Source: Blastomussa wellsi (lineage: Eukaryota > Cnidaria > Anthozoa > Scleractinia > Plerogyridae). Taken from it: DNA of 64,000 nucleotides. Shown in pieces: positions 44,493 through 57,400 of this stretch. The stretch spans positions 3,350,817 through 3,414,816 of the forward strand of contig OX393570.1 of the NCBI GenBank assembly GCA_947652115.1, read 5' to 3'. The number at the start of each line of letters is the position of its first letter. Position 1 is the first letter of the stretch. Both the position numbers and the translations under genes were made by a program. The notes under the pieces are model-generated. The model did not search any database. It was not told where the DNA came from and worked only from the letters and a program-made list of their open reading frames with translations.

Positions 44493-46361
44493 CAGGAAAT
44501 CTAAACATTGCTTAAAAGCAGACGTTTCCTTTTAGCCAGTAAGGAAAGTTACGCTCGCCTAAACGCCGACTCGCCGGCGTGACAGTTAGGGGCCCCAGTC
44601 AGCCACACCTTTGTTATTGTTTACATGCGAGAATTTCAGCATAATATTTTACGATGATCGTGTCGAAACGAAAGAAATCCCTTCAAAAACTTGTTAAAGG
44701 TAATTTAAACACTGCCAGTGACCGATAACCTACAGCAATACAATACGATTTCGATTCACCATACAATTTCCATAATTTCGATGCCATCGAAAATGGCGGA
44801 TCCTGACAATAATCACCTCTCCTGCAAACTATTTCGCAATGTCAGTGGTTAAAGAACAGAGTTTAATAAAATAACTGACTGCTAACAAGCAAGATAAGTT
44901 TGACCCAGGACCTCTTTTGTTGGTTTGAGCAGGTAAAATTAATACTACTAATTAAAATGTACCGATTGAGGTTTTATTTACCTGTTAAAATTTTAGTTGA
45001 TAAAGAAGTTAAATAACCGAACACACGCTGTATAAAAGCAATCTAATTAATCCTCACCAACATCGAGTCTCGGACAAAAGTTCTGCTTCTAAATTTTTAC
45101 TGACGTGTTTTCTGCATTTTTTCTTATTGGATAGTAAGTTTTTTACTAATAGTTGAATTATATTTGTAACAAAATACCCCACGAAAAGGTGGACACGAAG
45201 TTCAAGGAACGTTTTTCTTCCATCGGCTTTATTTTTGCTCGCATATTCTGTTTACCATGGATTAGATTGCGGCTATTGATTCTTAAAGGAAAAGAAAACT
45301 CAGTTCAAGCCTCTTTTTGAAGGGTAAGTAATGAAAATTGAGAAGCAAAGACAGGTGCGATAGTTGAAAACACCTTTCCTAGAGAAAGTTTAAACATAGA
45401 AGTCAATAAATAGACATGACAATTAGAAAAGAGGTCAACAAGACGTGTCACACATCAGAATCAGCAGACCGATTTCAGGTTTGCATTTCTGTTCTCCAAG
45501 TAGGTAAAACTTTCCGTGTAAAGTAGATAAAAATCTTAATAAAATCAATATTAGCTTCTGAATACTTTAGAAATAGATCATTTGTTAGACTCAGCAGGTA
45601 CCCTTATTAAGTTACTTCGTCTTGTTTAATTGCCTTAATTGAAATATAGCTTCCCTTTCAAACGTTATGAACAGAATATGAACTACTCTTTTTTCTCGTA
45701 GATCTCAATACTGCGTCCAGATTTGTTTATCTAATTCAATTAACACCTCATTGTTGACTCAATATATTAAACTGTAATATTGTAATCGCTCGCACGGTTT
45801 AACTTTAAGGACAGCAGGAGGAATTATTTTCTTTTGTATATCGAAAAGTAATTTCATTTACTATCAGTAAGAGATGGCAGCTAAAATATTACTAACAAAG
45901 GTCAACAAACCCATTGCTGTCTGCTAACTCAAAGTCAAATCAAATCAGAGTTAAATGGTAGGCACAGTTTTGAATATTGGAGTGATAGAAGGTGTTACAA
46001 CGCTTAATATAACCCCGATCCATCACGAACTTTCACACGAGAAAACGTAAACAATAGAGTTATAGGGCTAAACGTGAATAAGGTGATCTAAAGTTAGAAG
46101 ACAACATTACATGCAAATTCCCCGGTGAATTGTCTGAATTTTTGAGTAAAATCAGAGAAAGAAGAACTCTAACATGTCTTGAAAACAAAACTTAAAACAC
46201 TTTTACTTTGTTAACAAGCGTTTCAGCGGGCTCTAAATCACCGTTATGTAACCCGAGTCTTCCGCAGTTTTGTATCAGATCATCTGATAGGTATATTTTC
46301 TATGGAGGCGTTTAAAACTTCGTTAGTTTGTCTTTCGAAAGAAGGGCGAAACAAAATTTAC

Positions 46362-46649
46362 CTCGTATCTTCGCTCGTCTTTCATAGCTTCCACCTGAAG
46401 CAGAAGTCTCTTGTAAGCGGCTTCGAGCGCGGTGAAAGTGTCCTTTGCCTCGTCATAATGCCGCAGAGCGAGGTCATCATTGTCGAAGAAACCCTGTGAA
46501 ATCCTTGAGACGCGCGTGTAGGAATATACATCGTCTCCCAGCTTAGTTTTACTGGAAGCCACGGTAGTATCGCTCTTGTAAGTCTCTGTTCGCTCGCCGG
46601 CGTCAGACACACTTGAGAAACTGCTTTCGTCGGCCTTCTTGGTGCTCAT
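46362..46649 (-). CDS. Gene B exon 1: Ser/Thr-rich head (96 aa)
   Basis: The ATG at 46649 has A at -3. The exon encodes a low-complexity head rich in Ser, Thr and Asp (residues 1-45), then a helical segment ending ALEAAYKRLLLQVEAMKDER before the splice site. The donor GAG|gtaaat leaves phase 0, matching exon 2 at 40277. The same head, LExxY helix and phase-0 intron arrangement occurs in gene C exon 1. Without this exon, gene B would have no ATG at the start of its rod. The frame is also open beyond the donor, so the junction needs transcript support. Confidence 0.82.
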
Positions 46650-49600
46650 CGTCAGACAGTGTCGCTCAGCTGATCGACAGAACTGGTGGCAGTCGGTAGC
46701 GAGGCCACTATCATTGAGGTGAACTACAGATCAAGCCTACAAGGAAAGAACTGGAATTCAAACTCAACTCTCTTGCTTTATAATTTATGCCACTGACAAC
46801 ATTCCGAAGCACGTAAATTCTATGCAAATGTTATGGCCAGTACGCTGAGCTGGCGGCAAAAGCGAACACCCTTATGTATCACTAATATGCAAATTTTCAA
46901 ACTTGTGTATCGCTTCACTGCATTCAAGGGTGTGAATGTCTGACGCGAACGATCCAAACAAATTAAACTCAAAGAATGGAAATTTCTGCCATCTAGATCT
47001 GACAGTTTTCAATTCAACCCTAGTTGTTAGCAAGAGCAACTATAATTTGAGCTCCAAGACTGTAACTTAAACGTCAAAAGATGAATAAGAAGGTTTGATT
47101 TGTGACATTTGAAAGCACAGATATTCAAGGACAATATCTGGATGTTTCGGAAATCAAATATAGCAGGAATACACTTAAATCGTTTATCTAAAGGTGTGGA
47201 GGCCGAGCGGTCCAAATTAGAGCTACTTAGTGCACGCTATGTAACTTAAAACAAGCTTCAACTGAACGAGCAATTATCAGCTGACCATAAATAAAATTGT
47301 TCATTGCTAAGTTTATTAACATATCAAAAGTTCATGTAAAAAGAAGATCGTGACTAGCGATCACTGGACGTGCACGAAAAAGAAAACAAATATTCTCCGG
47401 AGCGACATGCAAACCCACTCAAGCAAAGAAAGGCGTCGCCCTTTTCATATTCAGTGACCGAAACTGAGGTTTAAGCGTTGTTTTTCTGCTCAGCCCATTA
47501 CGCTGTTTAGTTGACACTGTTTAATTTTGCCGGCGCCCCTTTCAACTATTTGGTCTACCGCCAAAGTAAGCACTCTTTGTTAGTTAACCAATGCTTAGGC
47601 GTTGGAGATATCAGTCGCCCAAACTGACTGCCCCGGTTAGGGAATTACGCTTGATTTATTTGACACTAATAATAGAACAGCAAGAAAGAGACGCGTGAAT
47701 TTCGCTCCCTCGAGTTCTCAATTAGAAACAAAAATAAAAGCTTCACTTGAAAATAAGGTCTCAAAAGGTCAAAACAGAACTCCTTCCATTTAAAAATTAG
47801 ACATAAAAACGGTGTTTGAACAAACTGTGAAACTGTGCGTGATCAATTTAAAATTTAAGGTCAGAAGCTAACCAGCCTGAGTGAACTAAAGAAAGGAGCG
47901 TTAAGTTTTTCAATTTGTTAATCATTGAGGTAAAATATCAAGACAAAACTCGACAGTGTTCAAGCCATGTTGTTTTAAATTTTCTGTGGGCTGTATTGAT
48001 CGGAAGTGAAGCAGTTAAACTGCACGAGTTCACGGACAAGCGAAGATTTTGCTATGTCCTTTGTTGTTCATTGTTAGAGAATATTAAACAATGAACGAAT
48101 TCTATTTTTTTAGATTTAAACGATTTATTTTCACACAAAAGGGCACATTTAGGTTATATTTGTTGCTGGAGTCCAACATGAGAGCAATAAATTCAATTTA
48201 TATCGCATTCAAATTCTTGAATTTCTACGGATTATGGCATTATAAGTTGATCAATCAATTACCTCTAAAAATGCTGTTAGCCAATATTAACTGAAAGGAG
48301 GTCTTAAGAAACGGAAAAATGTTAATATATATTTAATATTGAATTAAAAGCTGCACTATTAAGTTTAACACTAAATTACTAGATCGTTTCTCGAACATTT
48401 ATTAAAAGTGAATGAAATATGTGTCTCAGACATTTTTAAACTCCCACAGCAGGCAAATGATGTGGTCCAACATTTTGTACACGTATTAATTGGAATACTT
48501 TCAAAAAGTTTGCTATCAAGCATTTCGTGACATCGATAGGGGGTAAGAGGCGAGATAAATCTGGCATTGTGAATCCATATAAATATATAGTTGCTATTAG
48601 CGAAAAAATTTAAAGCCATACAATAGTCTCAAGAGGTCAGATAACACTTCAGATATTTCGTGAAATGGTGTGATCCACGCCTCCAAAAAGAATAACCAGG
48701 TATTAGTTTTCTTTGTTAAGGGAAACGAAAAACTGTTGGATATTTATGATTTTCAGAAAACTGTTGACAGTATATCTGCTCTAATCCTCGCAATTACGAA
48801 ATCCGAGGTTATCAAAACGGTACAATATCAATAAAACAAAAGGCCCTTTAAACCCCTGTCGAGAGATTAAAACAAAATACTACGAGACAAGGACGCTTTT
48901 TAATAAAAATAAGTCCGTTCCCTGGGTTCTAAAGCTTATATTACATTGAAGATGGAAAGAAAATATTTTTAAACAGGAATCTTAAATGACATCGACTTAA
49001 AGGCCAAAGAGGCCAAAAGTTTTCATAAACGGAAGTATTGTCACGAATCATGCATGTGGGAAAACCCCCTTAAGATCTAGAAATTTACAGGTTTTATTGG
49101 TAGGTGATATGCGTGATCCCACCAACTTGGAAAAATAAGTTTGCAGTTCTCTTCAGTTGAGGAGAAAACAATTCAAACTCTCTGGCTCTTCAACAAACGC
49201 CTTACTTAATCACCGGATGTACGTGGAAATATCATTACCATTGAAATGGGGTTCTAAATAAATCATTATCTATCAAACTTCTCGTGAATCTCGGCTGTCC
49301 GAGAAAAGCGAAGGTGTGAAGAAGAAAGCTAAAAAAGATTTAAAAAGTACTGGCATAGAAATCTTCCAAAAGCCTAAGCTTTCTCTCTGAATTGAAAAAA
49401 TTCCCACGGCCTCAACTTAGATGGAAGTTCATTAGCATAGCAATTTACAGCTGCAAACAATGGGTGTCCAGTGAGGCGTGTTGTACATACAGACTCGTGA
49501 AAACATACAGCGATTAAATTCTGACGTCGCCCAATTGTTCAAAGAAGTATTTTCCCAGACAGCTTCGAGAAACAGTCGACCACAAAATGTTCCCAGGAAG

Positions 49601-50372
49601 TCTAGTTTGCTAAACAATCGATTAGTTGCGAAATGGCCACTGAGCGGATCTAGATGATTGCTACATATTAGAAAGCTCGGCTGTCTTCATTGTTGGCACG
49701 TAACGCTTGAAAAGTTCCGGACATTTGACCAAACCAAATTCCCATAAACACTCAGAAAAATCAAAACGTGAAGGGGCGTCTAATGGTTTATCATTCAGTT
49801 ACTCGCACGAACGCTTTTAGTCGCTTTAGCTGAATGCCAGTTTAAAAAGTTGCAGTTTGAAATTTTTATACGTACCTTTGAGCAGGCTTTGCACACAAGG
49901 TGGCCAGAATGTTCGTCTGCCCAATATTCGAATGAGCTTAGTTACAAGAATACAGGCCTCAGTAATTTTGCGAGATATGTCATGACCCCATTGTGCGCAT
50001 AAACAATTCTCAATACGATCCGATCCAGCGAGCCAGTTATATTCCATTAAGTCTGCCTCCTGCCCAAATATAATAAGAAACTTCTAGGTCATCGACTGTC
50101 TTTTATTGAATGTCATTGCTCAGCACTGGGCGTGTTGACAGGCGGTTTACAAAAGATGCAAATGACTCACTGACTACAAAACAACGCGCGATTGCATGAT
50201 TACGCACAGTCGCCGCCGAGATAAGTGAAGTGCGAAGTTCTGGAACACTGAAGTGTGTGAGTGAGTAATAGGGCGTCTTTGCTACAGAAAACAACTGCTC
50301 GGTGGAGTCGCTGACATCAGGTCATTTTTGGAAACTGTTGCAGGGATTTAACTTTCACTTCCATCTACTAAG
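46650..50372. other. Shared upstream region between genes B and C
   Basis: About 3.7 kb separates the divergent start codons. It should contain both promoters and 5' UTRs. I see no clear TATA box, tandem array, RNA gene or mobile element. Open frames are short and unremarkable. The head-to-head layout makes shared regulation possible, but nothing in the sequence proves it. Confidence 0.4.
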
Positions 50373-50609
50373 ATGTCCGAGATGGAGCAAACGAGCTTGG
50401 AAGTCACGTCTGGAAGTGGCAGATCAGTTTCGCCGTCCGTTCGACGCACTGTTACTTACAAAGCGTCCGACCTGGCGATGTCTTCTAAAGGAAGCGACAT
50501 CACTATCCAGCACATTTCCGAAGCAAAAGGCTACCTCAATGAATTTGAGCAAATGTACCGAAAGCACCGCGCTGAGATCGACAGCCTCAAGCGAGATCAT
50601 GCCAGTGAG
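50373..50609 (+). CDS. Gene C exon 1: Ser-rich head (79 aa)
   Basis: The ATG at 50373 has A at -3. The head is rich in Ser, Thr and Arg (GSGRSVSPSVRRTVTYK) and is followed by a helical segment EFEQMYRKHRAEIDSLKRD that aligns with the end of gene B exon 1. The donor GAG|gtaagt at 50609/50610 leaves phase 0, which fits exon 2 at 54401. SP and RxxS/T-like sites in the head could be phosphorylated; this is speculative. Confidence 0.82.
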
Positions 50610-53600
50610 GTAAGTTGGCTCCACAACACTTTTATATGTAGTTTATAAAACAGCAATAGCCATAATTAGGTTTCTTTGAAGTATATTAACGTGTGTCCAC
50701 ACAATCCAAATTGATGGTTAAACCTTACCACACGAAGTTTTCACGTAGAGTTTTATTTCGAAAAGCCGACTCTATTAGTCTCAGGGTAAACAAATACTAG
50801 TGCCTTCCTTTAATTTCGTTTAGTCCGTACTCGTATATTGCAGACGAAGATATTGCTTTAACTTAAAATACAAATGCAAATTGACTTTTGTTCGTCACAC
50901 CCAAAGTGCTTTAAATCCGTGACCGAGAGAGCTTTCATAAGTGACCCTACTGTAGATGAAACTTTGCGCGTGTTAATATTTTTAGAGAGTTATGAGCTTG
51001 CGTTGCATAGTTTGGCACCAATAGATTTAATTAGTCTTCAAGTTAAATCAATGTTTAATTTATGATCAAATGCCGGATTGCTCTTTTTGCGAATAAGCAA
51101 GAATGCTCAAGAGATTCGGGAGTTATTTAGTTGCAAACGGAGTTTTCTCCAGTTCTACTGATGTAAGGCGTCGCTAAGAAATCCGATCCTTCCTTGTCAC
51201 CGTTATGTGAAGTTTTGATTTGAAATTCAGGCATCGATATCAGGGAACAAAGATCAAATGTCTTGGTATGTTGCCCTAGTTATGCGTGGAGACCTACAGC
51301 AAGCACATTCGTACTCATTCGCCAAGTGATCATCTAAAACTTTACTTTAGCGTAAAATCTTCAAGAATTAAACAGAACCTTTTGGAGTTTATATACTTAC
51401 AACAATAACTGCTTAAAATCCGACGATAGAATATTTCAAGAAATGCAGGGCATTTTTGGTCGTTTGCTCCTGCGAACATGTGCTGACAGAATTAGTAAAG
51501 GGTTTTTCGAACAGAATTAGAACAGAGAAAGTACTTGGTAACAACTATCCAATTAATTATTATTTCGAATAAAATGCGGCGGGCAGAATAGCCCTGTCTA
51601 AGCAGAATTTCGAGCAAATAAGCTGTCTGAGCATATTTTCCAAGAGAGAATCCATAACCAAGCAGAATTTTGAGCAGAGTGCAGGCAGAATTTATGTATT
51701 TCGGTAGAGAAAATTAGAAAATTATCCAAACTTGGAAGAATACACCGCATGTCGCTACTGACGCAAGGTAACGCCTCGAACGCGTCACGTAATTCCCAGA
51801 GAAACGAAGAAACGACCACAACAAAAGAGTGAATAATTAGCCCGTTGGTCTAGACAATTTGTAATAATTTGTTCTTTCGACGCTCAGCCCAAAGAGCATT
51901 TAGACAAAAGAATCCTCCGCTAACACTATGAGAATTTGGGATTGTGTTCGTGTCGACGCGAGCTTCATAAAGACTAAATAGACTGCAAAAACCGTGTACG
52001 AAGATCCTGCTTGATTGAACGTTGGATCTCGCAGGAGATCTAATCAGCCAAACTTGAAAAATTAATAAACGATGATAAGTCAAAGACTACTGCAAGGCTG
52101 AAACAACGTGATATATTTTGAACAATATTTCAGGTTTAGATGTTACATCTAAACATCTAAACCTGAAGAAGGCTGGTCTGGCCAGCCGAAATATTGTTCA
52201 AAATATATCACGTTGTTTCAGCCTTGCAGTAGTCTTTGACTTATCATCGTTTATTCATAAAGACCCTGATCCTATGAACATGTTCCAGTTGAAATAATAG
52301 GGTTGTTATTCGCGCCTAAAAATTTTCTTTACTTGAAAACCAACGCCAAATTTAGGATGCTGCATAACTGAATAGGCAAAATATTTAATCCGCTTGGCCA
52401 AGTTTTGAGGGAAAAGTGTACTTTGTACTTAGAAATGAATAGTTACTGAAGCTATTTATATTGTCTATATTGGCTCATGATTGATTTTGGCTGGCTTGCA
52501 GCTTTTTTCATGCAAAATGTTCTAATAATAGAAAGGGCACAGGAAATCAATACAAAAAGATTGGAAAAAGGGAAGCGTAAATCAAATGGTAATTGGACCA
52601 TGGACACAAACAGTGTCAAACCTATCGCGAATTGCACGCGATGAGAAGAGTGAAACTGAGAAACACCGTTTTCGAGCTATGCGAAGATAGGGCGGCTGTA
52701 ATGGTTACCTTGACCCACGAGAGAGATAATAAAATTACTGATGCTAGGTTAGAAAGCCCTGTATTGGAGATAGAGCCGAGAGTTTGTACTTTGTTCAATA
52801 TTGACTCTGTCCATAAGTCAGCCTCACGGATCACCATGTACACGTCAGCAAAAATCGACAACTGACGTCATTGTACTTCAAAAATGCATAATGGCTCTCT
52901 CAATGCTTTAACAGTGCGCGACCTTGTTTTGAAGAACATTGTTTTTGGGTAATTCGAACAGAAAAACGAAAATTTTACAAAACATTACACAGTAAACGTC
53001 TACGTTTAGTCTAATAGTTCAAGTACTACCTCGCAGTTGGATCTAATACAATGCACGAAGAAAGTTCGCACGAATTTTTTTAAAACATTACGCAGTATGA
53101 TGAGGGCTCCATTTTACTACAGAATTAGCGAGAAGCTGACCGACAATTTAGTCTAAATTCAAACTACCTCGCAATCGGAAAGTAATAAAATACACACGAA
53201 ATATCAACTTTCTTTTCTTGCAACTTTTGCTAAAAATTAATCCAAATTGATTTTCTTTTTACACCTGGTTCCCGAGGGGCTGGGTATAAAAGGATTGTAA
53301 ACACTCCTTAATTTGCGTGTGTCATGTTGGGGTATATTTTAGATTAGTAAAGATTATCAATTGCGATTATATACGGCCTGGTACAATGGGATAAAACAGT
53401 AGCGATTGCCGATTGATTCGAGACGATCACGAAAGTTTGAAAAGAACTAAACTCACAACACAACTGATTGACATCACTTCAAAATTAAATGCTTGGGATC
53501 GATTCGAAGAAAAGCTTGGAAAGTGAAGTTTTGACTGGGGTCTGCTCACGCCACCTGAAAGATTATCATAAAAATGTTTTGTTACTCATTGTGAAATTGT

Positions 53601-54400
53601 TAATGGCGCACGAACTAACCAATGACAAAGCAAAAACAAACAGCTTTCTTCTCGGTAACAAAGAAACTGCGGGGGTTTTGCCCGCCAGCCCTTGCAAACT
53701 GACCGCGAATTTTACAATAGCATCATAAATTTAGTGCAACGTCGCACCCCAAAGTTTATTCTAAAAACTGAAGATGACTATGAAGTTCGTATCTCTAAGA
53801 TTAATGTACTGTCTTTATCCTTGTATATTATCATGTTGTGTACTTTTTAATAGCTGGGTGGTCTGTCTGAGTATGGGTTCTTTGACTGTTACGGACTATC
53901 CTTATGAATTTTTTTCTTTTCTTTGTTTATTGAATTTTTGTAAGTTGCCATTAAATTGTAATAAATTAAATTTCTATTAAAGCATGTTAAACAGCGCTTT
54001 TTAACAGGCCGGGCTTTTATGACTTCTTCTATTTCAGTTCAATATTTGCGGTATCTTTTCATTTGGGAAGGCAAAATAATTTTTCCGTGATCTACGAATT
54101 ACGGCAAATTGATATTTTACGACTGAGTAGATATGGCTCCATCCAACTCAGTACCGTCTAACTCTAGACTCTGCACCCTCTCGGATCATGTTCCGAGCGA
54201 AAAATAGACGCAAGCTAGCGAGAAAATGGTGAAGCTGTAAACATTCTCGCCAACATCATAGATCATCATCTACAGGGTAATTTCTTGTAACTATTTCTTT
54301 AAAAACACGAATAATAAAATTTCATATACAAGGCACAAAGCCAAATTGTTGTGAGGTGGAAAAGATTGAACTTTTCAATTTGTCTTTTTCGCATCAAAAG
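50610..54400 (+). other. Intron of gene C (3.8 kb, phase 0)
   Basis: The donor is GAG|gtaagt at 50609/50610. The acceptor is gcatcaaaag|GTA at 54400/54401 after a T-rich tract. Position and phase match the gene B intron. It contains the palindrome at 52064-52255 and a weak duplication of aagcagaatttcgagca near 51600 and 51660. The rest holds nothing I recognise. Confidence 0.82.
52064..52255. mobile_element. Perfect palindrome (68-bp arms) with a hammerhead-like core; Penelope-type candidate
   Basis: The arms 52064-52131 and 52188-52255 are exact reverse complements over 68 bp. The 56-bp centre contains a second perfect stem (caggtttagatgt / acatctaaacctg) and then cctgaagaaggctgg, tctgg and ccagccgaaat. 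That matches a hammerhead core CUGANGA, a 6-bp stem II (ggctgg/ccagcc) and GAAA. The stems I and III expected of a ribozyme are not clear. The layout suggests inverted ends of a Penelope-like element or a derived foldback. Confidence 0.6.
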
Positions 54401-57400
54401 GTACAACAGCTCAGGCTGGAAATCGAGAACTTGAAGCGTCAGAAACGCCAAATCGAGGAGCAGTTTCAGGAGAGCAAGAGCGACAGGAACAGGCTCAATG
54501 AGGAACTCGTCTCCATAAGGAAACGGCTCTTGATGCGCGAGACCGAGTTGGAAGCGCTCAAACGCGAGCTGTCCAACAAAAACAACATCATCTCATCTCT
54601 CAAGGCCGACAAGGTGGCATTGCAGAGAGAGCTGGAGACGCTCAAGTCCGAGATGGTTGTTAGCCAATCGGTGACCACTGTTCAGGAATCGGCGCCAATG
54701 GAGGATGAGTTCTTCAACACCCAGATCTCGGAGTACGAAGCCACCCTGAAGAGTTCCACTGATGAAAAGGAGGGTTTGCAGATGGAGATTCTCAACCTCC
54801 AGACGAAACTTGCTCGGTTGCAGGGTGATTACGATAGAGCGATGCGGGACTTGGACGCCACCAAGAAGACGTGCGACCTCAGGGTCAAGAAGTTCGAAGT
54901 GCAACTGCAGAATTCCCAGAAGCAGCGAGAGGATCTCAAGAGGCAGCTGGAAAAGCTAAGAGATGATCTGAAGAAGAGTAAGGAGGCGTTGCAAGGTGCA
55001 CAGACTGAGGCGGCGAACAACAAGAGGACGGCTGACAGACTCCGGGATGAAGCGGAGGGGAAGAACAGGCAAATCCGCAACCTGGAACAGAAGAACGGCG
55101 CACTGGAAGATCAGCTCGAGCAGCTTAAGCAAGAGCTCTCGCAGAGTGAGATGCGTGCCGAGGTGGAAGCCAAACAGGTGAAAGACCTCGAAAACGAGCT
55201 CCGCTCATCGGACAGGCGCATTGCTGAACAGGAGGCGCAGATCGACAGCCTTAGAAGCACCAATGAAGATCTTCAACGTGAGCTTCCACTCGCCAACAGC
55301 AGGGTTGCCACGCTCGAGAGTCAGAACGGTAAGATGACCAGCCGAGTACGAGAACTAGAGAATGAGTTGGTCCGTTGCCGTGCTCACATACACGACCTGG
55401 AGAGCGAGTTTGAAAGCGTCAACACTAAGCATATGCAGCTACAGTCCACGTACGATTCTTCTATCAGTGAAGTGGACGGGCTACGATCCAGAGTAGGAGG
55501 TCACCAGAGCAAGGTGAATGAGTTGGAATCTCGTCACTCTATTACAGCCAAAGAGAGAGATGACCTCAAGTTGCGCATCGCTCCTTTGGAGAAGAAGATC
55601 TTAGAACTGAGACTGGCTCTCGAAAGGAGCGAAAATTCACGTGACGAGCTTGAGAAGGAGCTTGACGCGCTGAAGGCCAAGAACTCGAACCTGGAGGCAC
55701 AACTTACTGCAGCCAACAAAGCTAAAGCTCAGCTTAGGGCGGATTTGGACGCTGAGAAGGACAAAAGCGCTCAGCTCAGGAAGGAGATCGCTGCATTACA
55801 GACCCAGTTAGGAGAAGCGCAGCGTAATCTGGACAAGTACAAGAACGATAACGCAAGAAAGCAAAAGGTCATTGATGACTTGCGGGATACAATCCGCCGC
55901 CTTGAGGGAACCGTCCACGAGAAGGAACAGGACGTCCAACAGCTGAACATCCAAAACAACATACTCGAAGATGAAAAGAACGACATCCATGACGAGCTTA
56001 TGGATGGGAATAAAAAACTGGCTGAGCTAGAGGAAGATCTTAAGCAGGCCCAGGAAGAGAAAGACGATGTTGAAAGAGATCTCATAGACGCACAGAAGGC
56101 TAACAACGATCTGGAAAACGCACTGGATAACACTGAGAAAGAAAAGAGAGACTTCGAAGAGCAGGTGCTCAATCTGCGGCAGAATCTTGCGCGCGTGGAG
56201 GCAGAACTTCGTGACGCCCTCAGTAAGAAGGCAGTCCTCGAGGAAGACGCTAAGCAACACGACGCCATTGTTACCAAGCTTAACGATGAAATAGACCGTC
56301 TCAAAGGACTGTTTGCTGAAGCTCAACGTCAAATTGATACCTACCGCAGAGAGTCTGACACCAAAGATGCTACAATCGCTGCCCTCAGATCTCAGATCAA
56401 CGATTTGGACAAAGAAAATGACGATATAAGAGCAGACCTATCCAAGACTAAAGCACAACTTGCAGCCGTCGAAGAAGAGAGGAGGAAGCTCCAAATTGCG
56501 CTGAACACGAAGAACGAAGAGGTCAACCGTCTTACTGGAGAAATCGACACCACTGTCAAACGAAATGAAGAGTTGCAGAGCGAGGTAATTGTGGTTGCTG
56601 AGAAAGTGCAGAGTGTCGAGAGCAGCTACCAAGACTTCATGAGTTTCGCCGGTGATAAAGATGGTTTGCTTGAAGGAGAACAAGAAAAGAACTCACAGCT
56701 GGAGAAAGAGATCAAGGCCCTGAAACAGAAGATTAAAATGCTTGAGGAAAGGGATCGATCCAAAGAAATTGATCAACTGAAGGCGGATCTTGAAGCTGCC
56801 AATGAAGAAATTGGTAAGTTACACGATCGCATCCAGCAGCTTGAAGGCGAGAAGGATGACCTCTCCCGTGACCTTGTCGTGGCGCAAAGTGATCTTGCGC
56901 AGAAGGAGAACGATCTAGAGGCTGCTGAGAAAGACAAAGAGAAGGCAGAGGACGACCTGCACAACGTTCAGGGAAAGATCGACAATCTCGAGAGCCAACT
57001 AGCCGCCCAACGCAAGCAAAATGCTCAACTAAAAGACAACTTGAAGGACGCCAACAACAAGATCGTGAAAGCCAAGGAGGATAACAATGACCTTCAGGCT
57101 AAAGTTAACCAACAGGACAAGGTCAACGAAGGTCTAAAGAACGTGAACGCAAAGAAAGACAAAGTCATCGCCGACCTGAACGACAAGATCAAGAAGTTAC
57201 AAAACGAGTTGGCCGATGCTAAGCGAGACATTATTGCTGCCAACGTTACAGCTGAGGGGCTCAAGTCTGACAAGAAGGATTTGGAGCGTAAACTCGCGGA
57301 GCAAGCCAAGCGTATTCTGCTACTCGAGAACGAAATAAAAGATCTCAAGGCGCAAAGAAATGCTCTGGAGACTGAACTTAGCAACAAGACGCACAAGTTG

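Larger units (their letters stand above)
40278..46361 (-). other. Intron of gene B (6.1 kb, phase 0)
   Basis: The donor is GAG|gtaaat at 46362/46361 and the acceptor is ttttccag|ACA at 40278/40277. Both flanking reading frames are phase 0, and the intron follows a Glu codon exactly as in gene C. It holds three MITE-like elements, an (att)n microsatellite, a 42-bp tandem repeat and a Penelope-type fragment. The remainder, including about 44500-46300, has no recognisable feature. Confidence 0.85.

Noticed and set aside
46362..46649. Intermediate-filament-like helix in exon 1 (AAYKRLLLQVE resembles the TYRKLLEGE type motif)
   Set aside because: In intermediate filaments that motif ends the rod, whereas here it is at the rod start. 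The rods are about eight times too long, so the resemblance is probably chance.
52593..52865. 90-codon open frame in the gene C intron
   Set aside because: No homology that I can recognise and no splice sites that would join it in frame to the gene C exons in a supported way.
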